The notes below the pieces were generated by a model, which saw nothing but the letters and a program-made list of their open reading frames with translations, did no database searches and had not been told where the DNA came from. Position numbers and translations under genes: made by a program. Source: Pseudoalteromonas luteoviolacea S2607 (lineage in GTDB: Bacteria > Pseudomonadota > Gammaproteobacteria > Enterobacterales > Alteromonadaceae). Taken from it: a stretch of DNA of 64,000 bases. The DNA lies in the NCBI RefSeq assembly GCF_001625575.1, contig NZ_AUXV01000045.1, forward strand, positions 62,001-126,000, in the 5' to 3' direction. This document shows, piece by piece, positions 1-9,968 of this stretch; positions within the stretch are counted from its first letter, which is position 1, and every line of letters begins with the position of its first letter.

Positions 1-1433
1 CATGTTCAGGTTTAGCGCATGCGCAACAAAATCAAAAATTGCTTACACCTTGCTACGTTGATGGTCTAGAAGACCGGCTTATGTGTGGGGTAATACCTCA
101 GCCGCTTGCAAAACAAAACGGCGACGGAACGATTGAAATTCACTTCGCGGTGATTCCCGCTATCAAAGAAACGAAGCCAACAGAGGCTGTATTGGCTTTT
201 GCTGGTGGCCCAGGGCAATCTGCGATAGAAGTTGCCCCAATATTTGCGCGTAACTTAAGGTATGCACGTGAGAATAGGGATATTATTCTTGTAGATCAGA
301 GGGGCACTGGTAAGTCCAATTTGCTCCAGTGTGATACTGACAATTTAAAAGAGCAATTTGCTTTTGATGATCAAGCAGTATCTTTATTTAAGTTAGCCAA
401 AGAAGAAACGCAGGCTTGTATCAGTAAACTGAGCACAGACTTGTCCAATTACACAACGGTGGCTGCAGCAAGTGACTTTGAAGCTGTACGTATCGCGTTA
501 GGATATGAAACGTTACATTTATATGGCGCATCTTATGGGACTCGTATTGCCCAAGAATACATGCGTCAATTCCCAAACTCAGTTGCTACAGCTGTGCTTG
601 ATGGTGTAGTGCCAATGCAGCAAAGTTTAGTCGCTATAGGCGAAGCCATTGACGATTCTTTAGCTGCTTTGTTTCAGCGCTGTGCCAAAGATACAACCTG
701 CAAAGCGCAGTATCCCGATTTAGAAAGTAAGTACAATACGCTCACTTCAAAGTTGGTAGAAAAACCCATTCAAGTTTCTGTTAGGCATCCTCGTACATTT
801 GAATTAATTGATTTAGTGATTACTGAAAGCAAATTACGCGGCGCCATACGAATGGCTTTGTATAGTCATACGACAAGGGCGCTTATTCCGTTGGTTATTG
901 ATGCGGCACATAGAGGCAACTATGACCCTTTGGTTGGTTTACTTGGTAATGAAAACACAGTTGGTGCGATTGCCATGGGTATGCATAGTGCAATTACCTG
1001 CGGAGAGGATTGGCCAAATATAACGGACGAAAATAGAACAAAATATAAAGCATCATATTTTGGGCGATTGATGATTGATGCGCTTGATGCAAGTTGCCCT
1101 TTATGGAAGGTTAAACCGGTCAATCCAGATTTCTATAAGCCGTTAAATACCAATATCCCGACGATGTTGTTATCGGGTGGTTTAGACCCTGCAACGCCGC
1201 CTAGCTGGGCGGAGTTGACCATGGTGGATATGCACAATGCCAAGCATTTGATTGCACCAACAGCAACGCACGGTGTTGCCGCACAAACGTGTGCGAATAA
1301 ACTCATCGGTGAATTTATAGATACACGTTCCTTTGAGAACCTAGATACAACATGTCTTGAAAAAGACAATACGAAACAGTATTTCATGAATATCAATGGA
1401 CCTGTTGCCAGTCAAGTTAGCGAGGAACTGTAA
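1..1433 (+). CDS. Secreted alpha/beta hydrolase, TAP-like (S33 family), 5' end missing
   Basis: The reading frame is open from base 3 with no convincing start, so the gene begins before the window. The first visible residues look like the end of a signal peptide (LAHA followed by QQNQ), which suggests a periplasmic or secreted enzyme. The fold shows an oxyanion-type GGPG motif (AFAGGPGQ), the nucleophile elbow GASYGT with its Ser codon at 531-533, and near the C-terminus an acid segment (LSGGLDPATPP) and a His segment (ATHGVAA). This order is typical of proline-iminopeptidase or tripeptidyl-aminopeptidase-like S33 enzymes with a C-terminal TAP domain. The stop overlaps the next ATG by one base (TAATG), so it is probably translationally coupled to the ABC exporter downstream. 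The substrate is unknown. Confidence 0.85.
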   Translation, partial: CSGLAHAQQNQKLLTPCYVDGLEDRLMCGVIPQPLAKQNGDGTIEIHFAVIPAIKETKPTEAVLAFAGGPGQSAIEVAPIFARNLRYARENRDIILVDQRGTGKSNLLQCDTDNLKEQFAFDDQAVSLFKLAKEETQACISKLSTDLSNYTTVAAASDFEAVRIALGYETLHLYGASYGTRIAQEYMRQFPNSVATAVLDGVVPMQQSLVAIGEAIDDSLAALFQRCAKDTTCKAQYPDLESKYNTLTSKLVEKPIQVSVRHPRTFELIDLVITESKLRGAIRMALYSHTTRALIPLVIDAAHRGNYDPLVGLLGNENTVGAIAMGMHSAITCGEDWPNITDENRTKYKASYFGRLMIDALDASCPLWKVKPVNPDFYKPLNTNIPTMLLSGGLDPATPPSWAELTMVDMHNAKHLIAPTATHGVAAQTCANKLIGEFIDTRSFENLDTTCLEKDNTKQYFMNINGPVASQVSEEL

Positions 1434-2167
1434 TGATAGAAGTTACTGAACTGAGGAAAAAAATAGGTAATGTAGAAGCCTTGAATGGTCTGAGCTTTCG
1501 GGCCGAAAATGGCAAAATTACAGGGCTGCTAGGGCCAAATGGCGCGGGAAAAACAACTTGCTTGCGAACCGTATTTGGATTGCTGCAAGCAGACAGTGGT
1601 GTTGCCTCTATTGATGAAGTGGATGTTGCAAAAGAGCCTATGCTTGCAAAACAACAACTGGGTCTATTTCCAGATCCATGTGGTTTGTACGAGCGATTAA
1701 CTCCTAGAGAATATATTCAATTTTTTGCTGAGTTAAGTGGTATGGGCAAACAAGATGCCAAGTCAGCAACACAAACTGTGCTCGATAAGTTACAAATGAC
1801 TGATATTGCAGACCGTAAGTGTCAAGGGTTTTCTCAAGGACAAAGAATGAAAACGGCACTCGCACAAGCTATCGTTCACAAGCCAACTAATATTATCTTG
1901 GATGAACCTACAAGGGGCCTTGATGTAATGAGTACGCGGATCCTAAGAGAGCTTTTGTTAATGCTAAAAGAGCAGGGGCACTGCGTTCTATTTTCCAGCC
2001 ATGTGATGCAAGAAGTTGCAGCACTATGTGACCATGTTGTGGTTATGGTGAAAGGTAAGGTTGTAGCGCAAGGCTCACCGCAAGAACTGTGCGTAAAAAC
2101 TCAAAAAGAAACGCTGGAAGAAGCATTTATTTCACTGATAGGCTCTGATGAGGGGTTGGCTGCATGA
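1433..2167 (+). CDS. ABC transporter ATP-binding protein, NatA-like
   Basis: This 244-residue cytoplasmic ATPase has Walker A GPNGAGKTT at residues 34-42, the signature-like FSQGQ at 133-137, Walker B IILDEP with Asp157 and Glu158, and a switch His in LFSSH. It resembles the NatA/CcmA-type single-domain ATPases that pair with ABC-2 permeases. The ATG overlaps the stop of the upstream hydrolase, and the permease ATG lies inside the last codons of this gene, so the three genes look like one coupled operon. NatAB exports sodium in Bacillus, but related pairs export drugs or peptides; the sequence alone does not fix the substrate. Confidence 0.93.
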   Translation: MIEVTELRKKIGNVEALNGLSFRAENGKITGLLGPNGAGKTTCLRTVFGLLQADSGVASIDEVDVAKEPMLAKQQLGLFPDPCGLYERLTPREYIQFFAELSGMGKQDAKSATQTVLDKLQMTDIADRKCQGFSQGQRMKTALAQAIVHKPTNIILDEPTRGLDVMSTRILRELLLMLKEQGHCVLFSSHVMQEVAALCDHVVVMVKGKVVAQGSPQELCVKTQKETLEEAFISLIGSDEGLAA

Positions 2168-3300
2168 TGAACTTGGTTAAAGTCCTTTATAAAAAGGAGA
2201 TGCTGGATGCAAGCCGCGATAAACGCTCGGTAATGGCTGGTCTGTATTATGCTATTGGGGCACCGATAGTAATGTGTTTACTGTTTACAGTGTTATTGAA
2301 GCAGTTAAATTCACCAGAGGCGCTTTCGATCACCATCGAAAACGCAGGCTCGGCTCCCAACCTTGTACGTTATCTTGAAGGTCATGACATAACGCATGGT
2401 GAATCTGGTAGCGTAAAAGCGATTACTCTAATTATCAGTAAAAAATATCCTGATAATATGTCGCAGGGCAAAAGTGCACAAGTGACTATCGTCGCAGATA
2501 AATCAGATAATAAGTTGATCAAGTCAGTGCGCAGATTGGAAGGTGCACTTGCAAGATATAATTCAGAAGTTGCTAGTTTACGCTTAATTTCTCGTGGAAT
2601 AGACCCAAACATTATGCGAGCTGTAACGGTACAAACGCAAGATCAGGCAACTCCTGACTCAAAAGGTGGGATGTTTTTAGGAATTGCGACATTGTCTATT
2701 ATCATTGCACTGTTTTATTCTGCGATGAATTTAGCAATCGACACCAGCGCTGGAGAAAGAGAGCGCAACTCATTGGCTCTATTGCTCAGCCACCCTTTAA
2801 GTAGTACTCAAATCGTACTCGCTAAAGTGGGAGCTATTGCGAGTTACTCTATGATTGGGTTGGTGTTGGTTTTGGTAGTATCGAAGTTTGCCTATGGCAT
2901 GGTGCCTTGGGAGCAACTTGGATTTAGTATTAATATTGATGTCATGTTTATCCTATTTTGCACATTGTTGGGGCTACCTATTGCTCTTATGTCGGCGAGC
3001 TTATTGGTGTTCGTGTCATTCATGGCAAAGTCCTTTAAAGAAGCGCAATCATATGTCGCATTCGTGCTATTTGTTCCGATTGGATTAAGTATGATGACAA
3101 CTTATGACATTGGTACTGATTATGTTCAATGGATACCCATTGCCGCGCAACAGTATGCGATGATCGAAGTTATTAAAGGCAATGAGCTACCTATATGGCA
3201 GGTTTTGCTGTCTTCATTTAGCACACTAGGTCTCTTTGCTATTTTTGCTGCATTGAGTAGCCGAATGCTAAAAAGTGAAAAGGTTGTCTTCGGGCTGTAA
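2164..3300 (+). CDS. ABC-2 type permease, NatB-like
   Basis: This 378-residue membrane protein has one N-terminal hydrophobic segment (about 23-45), a large extracytoplasmic domain (about 46-165), then about five more membrane segments in the C-terminal half. That is the NatB or YhaP-like arrangement of ABC-2 permeases. It overlaps the ATPase gene by four bases (ATGA) and certainly works with it. The motif AGERERNSLALLLSHPLS after the second segment matches the conserved cytoplasmic helix of the family. A strong inverted repeat follows the stop. The transported compound is not evident. Confidence 0.9.
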   Translation: MMNLVKVLYKKEMLDASRDKRSVMAGLYYAIGAPIVMCLLFTVLLKQLNSPEALSITIENAGSAPNLVRYLEGHDITHGESGSVKAITLIISKKYPDNMSQGKSAQVTIVADKSDNKLIKSVRRLEGALARYNSEVASLRLISRGIDPNIMRAVTVQTQDQATPDSKGGMFLGIATLSIIIALFYSAMNLAIDTSAGERERNSLALLLSHPLSSTQIVLAKVGAIASYSMIGLVLVLVVSKFAYGMVPWEQLGFSINIDVMFILFCTLLGLPIALMSASLLVFVSFMAKSFKEAQSYVAFVLFVPIGLSMMTTYDIGTDYVQWIPIAAQQYAMIEVIKGNELPIWQVLLSSFSTLGLFAIFAALSSRMLKSEKVVFGL

Positions 3301-3310
3301 TTTAAGCTAT

Positions 3311-3344
3311 GTGAGCCAACCAAATTCCCATTTGGTTGGCTCAC
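3311..3344. terminator. Perfect 14-bp stem between convergent genes
   Basis: Bases 3311-3324 are the exact reverse complement of 3331-3344, with a 6-base loop. The stem lies between the convergent permease and GGDEF genes and could stop transcription from both sides. There is no strong T-run on either side, so it may instead protect the 3' ends. Confidence 0.6.
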
Positions 3345-3365
3345 GAATATTATTGAACCTAACCT

Positions 3366-5282
3366 TTAGGCCTTAACTACGCGGTTTCTGCCACTTCTTT
3401 TAGCGTCATACAGCGCACCATCAAGTTTGCTATAAATTTTATCTAAATTACTCAGGTGGTTTTGGTAGGAAAGCGTTGCAAAACTTGCAGTCACATTTAG
3501 CTTTTTCTTCATTTCGTTGGTTATTTCATGCGTGCTAAGACTTTCACGGAATTGGTTAGTGAGTTGATGTAGTTCTACATCTGAAAGGTTAGGAATGAAC
3601 AACATAAATTCTTCACCGCCAAATCTTGCAAATAATGTTGTTTTGGGGAAGAAGTCTCTTACCAGTTGTGCTGTTTGCTCAAGCACTAGATCGCCTGTTG
3701 GGTGACCATACACATCATTGACTTGCTTAAAATGATCTAAGTCGAATAATACTAGTCCGTGTTTTTTACCTAATGCTGGCGCGCCAAACCGTGTTACACG
3801 GCTCACAAACGCACTTCGATTCAACGCGCCAGTTAAGTTATCATGCTGTGCTCTATACTTATGTTTACTGTAGCCACGTAGAGTCAAAAATAACAAAACT
3901 ATAGAGAATACTATAATAATTGCTTGATACTTTTGTCTTTCTTCTAATCGAGAAATTTGCTGCTGTTGTAAATTATTGCTTTTTTCAAGGCGCACATTTT
4001 CTAACTGTTGGGCTGTCACCTCGAGCTCTGATTCTAGTGCTATCATTGCTTGCATACTTTTTTGCGCATTAAGCTTCTCTTTTTCCTTCAACAATTTGGT
4101 GTTGAATTGGTAGGCTTGTTCAAAGTTGCCGAGCTTGGCTGAGAGTTCAGATAGCAACTCTAAGCTTTGAATGAGGTGTGCCTTGTCGTTCACGCTCTTT
4201 GCTAAGTCATGTGCAATTTGAGCCTGCTGTATGGCTTCATCCACGTTACCCAAAGTGAGCATATTTTCAGCGGCATGAATGCGGATGTCTGTAATCAAAT
4301 TTATGTTATCGGTGACGCTGATAAGTGACAAAGCTTGATCAATTGCGTTTGTCGCTTTTGTTGTCTGTTTTAACTGTGTATAAACCTTGGCTTTTTGGAC
4401 CAATGTATAGGCTTTACGGTAAGCGTTATTAAACTCAACATAAAGTTGGTAAGCGTTGTCCAACCAAGTCAGTGCCTCATCATATTGGCTGGCTCGACTG
4501 GCTACTATGCCTAAGTTAAGCATGGTTAACGCAATTTTAAATTGGTTATTTTGTTGCTCTCTTAATTCCAAAGACTTTTTTAGGTATTTAGTGGCGTCTA
4601 CAAAGTTACCTAAGTCTAGGTATGTTAATGCCAGATTATTGTAATAGGGCGCTTTATTTGCCTCGTAATCTGTGTTTGCAATGGCTTGTTGGTACATTTC
4701 GATAGCCATTGCATGGTCACCATTAAAATTGGCATTGAGGGCTTTTACATTGTGTAGTGAGTTGACCCCCCAAAATTGGTCATTCATTTTCTGCACATTA
4801 CGTTCTACTTCTTCGATGTGATGCGAAAGTTGGACATAATTAGCGAGCGATATTTTTACATTGATGTAAAAAAGCTCGACGGTAGCAATCACGGCTGGCT
4901 CATCTAATACATAGGCCTTGGAAATCGCTTGTTTGAACTCGTCCATTGTTTGTGAATACAGATTCTCGTGCGCAAAAAAGAGTCCTGAAACGATGTGTTT
5001 TAATATTTCGTCACTGATATCATTTGAATATTGGATACTGCTTGAAAGGGATTTACTTTCTTTTAGCGCTAAAGCTGTTCTTGCGAGTGTTGCGCCTACA
5101 TAGATACGCTCTGACCCTGGTTCAAGTGAATTGACTTGCTGTTGCAAAAACTGAAAAGCAAGTCGAGTATCATCTGCCCTTAATTTATCGTAAATTGTTT
5201 GCCAGTTACTTTCTGAGTGAGGCGAAGACAAAAGGGGAAGGGGAGCTATTAGGAGCAATGATAAGACAACGAATATGCGCAA
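3366..5282 (-). CDS. TPR-containing GGDEF diguanylate cyclase
   Basis: The protein probably makes cyclic di-GMP from GTP at the inner membrane. It has an N-terminal signal-type segment (RIFVVLSLLLIAPLPLL), a long periplasmic region of TPR-like helical repeats, a coiled-coil stretch, one membrane helix (KYQAIIIVFSIVLLFLTLRG) and a C-terminal GGDEF domain. The catalytic motif is intact (FGGEEF, encoded at 3606-3620), as is the HDNLTGALNR entry motif. I chose the TTG at 5280-5282 because it puts the signal peptide at the N-terminus and follows AGGTCTGAG. The frame stays open to a TTG at 5351 that lacks a ribosome site. It stands alone, so the sensed signal is unknown. Confidence 0.88.
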   Translation of the reverse strand: MRIFVVLSLLLIAPLPLLSSPHSESNWQTIYDKLRADDTRLAFQFLQQQVNSLEPGSERIYVGATLARTALALKESKSLSSSIQYSNDISDEILKHIVSGLFFAHENLYSQTMDEFKQAISKAYVLDEPAVIATVELFYINVKISLANYVQLSHHIEEVERNVQKMNDQFWGVNSLHNVKALNANFNGDHAMAIEMYQQAIANTDYEANKAPYYNNLALTYLDLGNFVDATKYLKKSLELREQQNNQFKIALTMLNLGIVASRASQYDEALTWLDNAYQLYVEFNNAYRKAYTLVQKAKVYTQLKQTTKATNAIDQALSLISVTDNINLITDIRIHAAENMLTLGNVDEAIQQAQIAHDLAKSVNDKAHLIQSLELLSELSAKLGNFEQAYQFNTKLLKEKEKLNAQKSMQAMIALESELEVTAQQLENVRLEKSNNLQQQQISRLEERQKYQAIIIVFSIVLLFLTLRGYSKHKYRAQHDNLTGALNRSAFVSRVTRFGAPALGKKHGLVLFDLDHFKQVNDVYGHPTGDLVLEQTAQLVRDFFPKTTLFARFGGEEFMLFIPNLSDVELHQLTNQFRESLSTHEITNEMKKKLNVTASFATLSYQNHLSNLDKIYSKLDGALYDAKRSGRNRVVKA

Positions 5283-5385
5283 AAACTCAGACCTGAAGTG
5301 AAGATAATTGCGTATATTAACATAATAAATGGGTGATATTACAGTCAGCAAGTTGTTATGATTTGTAATCGAAAATTACGTTGAT

Positions 5386-5412
5386 AAAAACGCCAGCTTT
5401 GCTGGCGTTTTT
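5386..5412 (-). terminator. Intrinsic terminator after the RND operon
   Basis: A perfect stem CGCCAGC/GCTGGCG with a TTT loop is flanked by A5 and T5, so it can work on both strands. It lies 19 bases past the RND permease stop on the minus strand. Confidence 0.85.
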
Positions 5413-5430
5413 AATTGCATAACTTAAAGA

Positions 5431-8400
5431 TTATGCAAGGTCTTCTTGAGTATCCGTATGGTCTGTTTTATGGTGTTCCGCGATTTCTTTTGATAGCTCT
5501 TGCTTTGAGCGTTTTTCAGTGAACTTACGTGCAGTTAACCAATAAAAAAATAAGGGAACAAAAAACACTGCGAGGAACGTAGCTGCCATCATCCCGCCCA
5601 TAACACCAGTACCTACACTATGTCTTGCGCCAGCGCCAGCGCCAGAGCTTAGTACTAATGGGACAACACCTAATATAAAGGCAAGTGATGTCATAATAAT
5701 AGGGCGGAATCTAAGCCTTGCAGCTTCAAGTGCGGCAGTGCTTGCACTCCAACCTTGCTGGTACTTCATGAGCGCATACTCAACAATAAGGATGGCATTC
5801 TTACTTGCAAGGCCAAGTAGGGTAACCAAACCAATCTGGAAGTAAACATCATTAGTTAACCCCGCTATCCAAATCGATACTAAAGCACCGAATGTACCAA
5901 AGGGCAAAGCTAACAAAACAGATATAGGCAGTGACCATCGTTCATAAAGTGCCGCTAGAATCAAAAATACCATTACAACCGCAAGCCCGAGTGCTAACCC
6001 AGTAGTACCTGTGCTGCGCTTTTCCTGGAATGCAGAAGCAGTCCATTCAAATGTCATATCTGGTGGTAACACTTCGGCAGCAATACGCTCGATTTCTGCA
6101 ATTGCTTGACCTGAGCTATATCCAGGAGCCGCATTACCCATCAGCTTAACAGCAGATAAGTTATTGTAGCGATGCAGACTTTCTGGACCTCGAGCGAACT
6201 CAATGTCAGTAAAGGCTGAAATAGGTACCATATCGCCTTGGTTATTTTTCACGTAAATTCGGCCTACATCTTGAGGTGTCATTCTAAACTGCGCTTCAGC
6301 AGATAAAATAACTTGCCATGAGCGACCAAACTTATTGAAATCATTTACATAGTAATTACCGAGATTCGCAGCTAATGCATTAAATGCCGAATTAATATTC
6401 ACGCCCATCGCTCTAGCTTGCTCTCTGTCCATATGGACTTCGAGTTGCGGCGCATCTGGTCTCCAAAGCGTTTGCAACCCTCCTAAAATAGGACTTTGTT
6501 GCGCGGCATTCATCATCAGTTGCATACCTTGTTTCAGCTTTTCAGGATCGGCCCCTGTTTTATTTTGTAAGTAAAACTCAAAGCCACCCGTGGTGCCTAA
6601 GCCAAAAATCGCAGGTGGGTTAAAGGCTAGAACTAACGCTTCGTTGATATGCGCTGTTTTCATAAATAGCTCACCGACCAGTGATTTGGTATCTACTTCA
6701 CGCTCATCCCAATGCGTCTGGGTGATAAAAAGTGTCGCAGCATTATTCTTATAGCCACCACCCAAAAAGTCGAAACCGGTAAATGCAACCACATTCTCGT
6801 TTGCTGGGTTAGATTGCGCAGCTTCTACAACTTGTTTAGTAACTTCAGTCGTTCGTTCTAAAGACGTACCGTCTGGCAGGAAAACAGCGCTGATGTAAAA
6901 CCCTTGATCTTCATCAGGAACAAGTGAACCAGGTGTTTTTTGCCACAAGAAGATGGTTGAGCCTATCATTATTGACATTAAAATAAAGCCAAGGGCACCT
7001 CGGCGGATCATAAAGCTTACTGAACCGACATATTTAGCCGTAACACGGGTAAACCAATCATTAAACCATAAGAAAAAACGAGCAGTTTGTTTGTCTTCAT
7101 GCTTTAAAATCAACACACATAATGCTGGGGTCATCGTGAGTGCAACAACACCTGACAAGCTTACAGAAATAGAAATTGTAATAGCGAATTGACGGAAGAG
7201 TTCACCTGTTAACCCACCTAAAAATGCAATCGGAATAAATACGGAACACAGCACAAGCACGATAGCGACGACCGGTCCACTGACTTCTTCCATCGCTTTG
7301 TAGGCCGCCTCTCGAGCACTAACATGTTGCTCATGCATAATACGCTCGACATTTTCTAAGACAACAATCGCATCATCGACAACGATACCTATGGATAAAA
7401 CCATGCCGAATAGAGTCAAAGTATTGATTGAATATCCAAGCATATATAGACCAGCAAAGGTACCCAGTAGAGATACAGGAACAGCCAAAGTTGGAATTAA
7501 TGTGGCTCGCCAATTCTGTAAGAACAGATACACGACAAGGAACACAAGTACCATCGCCTCGCCAAGCGTTATTAAAACCTCCCGAATAGATACTTCAACA
7601 AAGCGCGTCGTATCATAAGAGTTCAAATGGGCAAGGCCTTGCGGGAATTGTGTTTTGAGTGCTTCAATTTCGGCCTCTACTTCATTCGCGACGTCCAGCG
7701 CATTAGCACCAGGTTGTAGGAAAATACCCAGAAGTACCGCATCTTTACCATTTATGGTGCCGTTGAAGTTATAGTCTTTAGAACCTAGCTCAACACGCGC
7801 AATGTCTTTGAGTCTAAGGGTTGAACCGTCAGAGTTTGCACGGATAATGATGTTGTCAAATTCTTCTGGTGTTGAAAGTCGGCCTTGGGCCGTCACGCTA
7901 TATACTAGCTCTTGAGGGCTCGACGACGTTGGTGTTGCTCCAATGCTGCCCGCAGCATATTGCGAGTTTTGTTCACGAATGGCACTCGTAACTTCTTCGA
8001 CAGTGACCATCAGTTGACTCATGATATCAGGGCGTAACCAAATACGCATAGCGTAGTCTCTTGCGCCAAATATCTGGACATTAGTAGTACCGGGAATTCG
8101 TTTGATATTGTCCAAAATGTTCATAGTTACATAGTTGGATGTCCACAAACTCGAACGGCTGTTGTCGGGTGAATAGAATGCGTGTACTTGCAAGAAGCTA
8201 GAAGAACCCTTGGCCACAACAACACCTTGTCTGCGAGTTTCTTCAGGTAATCTAGCCTCGACCTGTTTAACCCGGTTATTTACGTCAACAGCAGCTTGAT
8301 CGACATCTGTACCAATCTCAAACGTGACGGTGATGGTTGTAGCGCCTGAGCTGCTGCTAATTGACTCCATATACATCATGCCTTCAACACCCGTGATGGC

Positions 8401-8604
8401 ATTTTCTATTGGTGCCGCAACGGTTTGCTCTAGTACGTCGGCTGACGCCCCAGGGTACACCGCTGTAACTTGTACTTGGGGTGGCGAAATTTCTGGATAC
8501 TGAGCGACTGGCAGAGTGCGCATTGCGGCTAAACCAGCCAGTACTATCACAATTGAAATTACAAAGGCAAAAATGGGCCTATCTATAAAGTATTTAGAGA
8601 ACAT
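5431..8604 (-). CDS. RND multidrug efflux permease, HAE1 (AcrB/MexB type)
   Basis: This 1057-residue proton-driven inner-membrane pump belongs to the hydrophobe/amphiphile efflux family. It starts with the family N-terminus (MFSKYFIDRPIFAFVIS). The paired aspartates of transmembrane helix 4 are present (SIGIVVDDAIVVLENV, Asp410 and Asp411), as is the relay Lys in GLASKNAILIVEYA. Length is standard (AcrB has 1049). The adaptor gene lies upstream with a 5-base gap, so the two form one operon. No outer-membrane channel gene is adjacent, so a TolC-like protein must come from elsewhere. Expression is probably controlled by the divergent TetR protein. Confidence 0.97.
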   Translation of the reverse strand: MFSKYFIDRPIFAFVISIVIVLAGLAAMRTLPVAQYPEISPPQVQVTAVYPGASADVLEQTVAAPIENAITGVEGMMYMESISSSSGATTITVTFEIGTDVDQAAVDVNNRVKQVEARLPEETRRQGVVVAKGSSSFLQVHAFYSPDNSRSSLWTSNYVTMNILDNIKRIPGTTNVQIFGARDYAMRIWLRPDIMSQLMVTVEEVTSAIREQNSQYAAGSIGATPTSSSPQELVYSVTAQGRLSTPEEFDNIIIRANSDGSTLRLKDIARVELGSKDYNFNGTINGKDAVLLGIFLQPGANALDVANEVEAEIEALKTQFPQGLAHLNSYDTTRFVEVSIREVLITLGEAMVLVFLVVYLFLQNWRATLIPTLAVPVSLLGTFAGLYMLGYSINTLTLFGMVLSIGIVVDDAIVVLENVERIMHEQHVSAREAAYKAMEEVSGPVVAIVLVLCSVFIPIAFLGGLTGELFRQFAITISISVSLSGVVALTMTPALCVLILKHEDKQTARFFLWFNDWFTRVTAKYVGSVSFMIRRGALGFILMSIMIGSTIFLWQKTPGSLVPDEDQGFYISAVFLPDGTSLERTTEVTKQVVEAAQSNPANENVVAFTGFDFLGGGYKNNAATLFITQTHWDEREVDTKSLVGELFMKTAHINEALVLAFNPPAIFGLGTTGGFEFYLQNKTGADPEKLKQGMQLMMNAAQQSPILGGLQTLWRPDAPQLEVHMDREQARAMGVNINSAFNALAANLGNYYVNDFNKFGRSWQVILSAEAQFRMTPQDVGRIYVKNNQGDMVPISAFTDIEFARGPESLHRYNNLSAVKLMGNAAPGYSSGQAIAEIERIAAEVLPPDMTFEWTASAFQEKRSTGTTGLALGLAVVMVFLILAALYERWSLPISVLLALPFGTFGALVSIWIAGLTNDVYFQIGLVTLLGLASKNAILIVEYALMKYQQGWSASTAALEAARLRFRPIIMTSLAFILGVVPLVLSSGAGAGARHSVGTGVMGGMMAATFLAVFFVPLFFYWLTARKFTEKRSKQELSKEIAEHHKTDHTDTQEDLA

Positions 8605-8609
8605 AGGGC

Positions 8610-9785
8610 TTATTCTCCTTCAGCCGCTACGTTAACAGGCATACCTGGGAAGAAAATTCGCGCCATACCTTCAACAATGACAGGTTGTTGAGGTTTTAGG
8701 CCTGAGCGTATTACCCACATATTTTGACCATTTAGTTGTACCCATTCACCTACTTGAACGGGTGCAGGAAGCGCTACAGTCATGCCTTTTTCGTTTTCAG
8801 TTGCTACATAGACAAACTTGCCTGTGCCATTGTCCAAAACTGCGCGTTGCGGCACCACGATGGCTTCGTTTCTAACTGCACCACTTAGTTGTACACGAAC
8901 GAACTGGCCCGGTCTTAACTCACCATTTGGGTTGGCAATACGAGCTTGTAGTTCAGAGGTGCCTGTGAATCGGTTGACTCTTACATCTGAGAAATTGACT
9001 TTACCTCGTTGATCGTAAATTGACCCGTCTTGCAATATGATAGTTGCATCAAACTCATTGTTTTTAGGGAGTGTTAACGTGCCCGATTCAACATCTTTAC
9101 GCATGGCTAGCTGCTCTCGTTCGGAAAAGCCAAATCGTGCTCTCATATTACTTGTATCTGTTAATTCGGTAAGTAAAACGGTAGGCCCTGAAACATAACT
9201 GCCTTGAGACTCTCGCTCTCGACCAATAATTCCGGAAACAGGCGCTTTTACTTGCGCATAATCTAAATCAAGTTTGGCTTCGTTTAGTGCAACTTTTGCA
9301 GATTCAAGGTTAGCGAGTGAAATGTCGTACGCTGAGACCGCATTATCAAAGTCACGCTTGGACACGGAACGTTCATCTTTCAGTTTTTCTAATCTGTCAC
9401 GCTCCCTTTTAGCTTGCTCTACATTTGCTTCTGCTGCATGCAAATCCGCTTGGGCTTTTTCTAATTCTAATTGAAAAGGTTTTAACTCTATTGTGAATAA
9501 TGATTGACCAGCAGTAATGTATTGGCCTTCGTCAAAGTTTCTGGATTCTATCAAACCAGAGACCCTAGCTCGAATTTCAACTTCTTTATCACCCAGTAAT
9601 GTTGCAGGTAATTCAATGTTGAAGGGAACACTTTGCGTTGTCACGTGGGTGACGCTAACTTTTGCAGGTTGCATTCCAAACCCAGCCTGTTGCTGGGGGG
9701 CTTCTGAACAGCCACTGATAATACCCGCTGTAAGCAATGCCAGTGAAAGGTGTTTTAGTTTGCGTTTAAATGATGCTGGATACAT
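8610..9785 (-). CDS. RND efflux periplasmic adaptor lipoprotein (AcrA/MexA type)
   Basis: The adaptor bridges the RND permease to an outer-membrane channel. From the ATG at 9783-9785 the protein has a lipoprotein signal with lipobox ISGC (Cys26), then lipoyl half-domains around an alpha-helical hairpin (ELEKAQADLHAAEANVEQAK onward), then the beta-barrel and membrane-proximal domains. The frame extends upstream to 9827, but the ATG at 9785 follows a good GGAG at the right distance and starts the lipoprotein signal. It is the first gene of the pump operon, and its promoter region carries three repeated palindromes. Confidence 0.95.
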   Translation of the reverse strand: MYPASFKRKLKHLSLALLTAGIISGCSEAPQQQAGFGMQPAKVSVTHVTTQSVPFNIELPATLLGDKEVEIRARVSGLIESRNFDEGQYITAGQSLFTIELKPFQLELEKAQADLHAAEANVEQAKRERDRLEKLKDERSVSKRDFDNAVSAYDISLANLESAKVALNEAKLDLDYAQVKAPVSGIIGRERESQGSYVSGPTVLLTELTDTSNMRARFGFSEREQLAMRKDVESGTLTLPKNNEFDATIILQDGSIYDQRGKVNFSDVRVNRFTGTSELQARIANPNGELRPGQFVRVQLSGAVRNEAIVVPQRAVLDNGTGKFVYVATENEKGMTVALPAPVQVGEWVQLNGQNMWVIRSGLKPQQPVIVEGMARIFFPGMPVNVAAEGE

Positions 9786-9968
9786 GAACACTCCAAATCC
9801 TATTTTATATCGTGCTTTCCAAACCAAACAGCAAAGACGATGTGTCTTTGTTCAGTTTAGCGTACTGCCTTGTATAAACTAGTTCACTGAGTATGAATTA
9901 GTGGGCACTTTGTCATTTGATACCTTCCTCACACCAAAGTAAAGGCTAAAAAGTCGACAATTATACAA

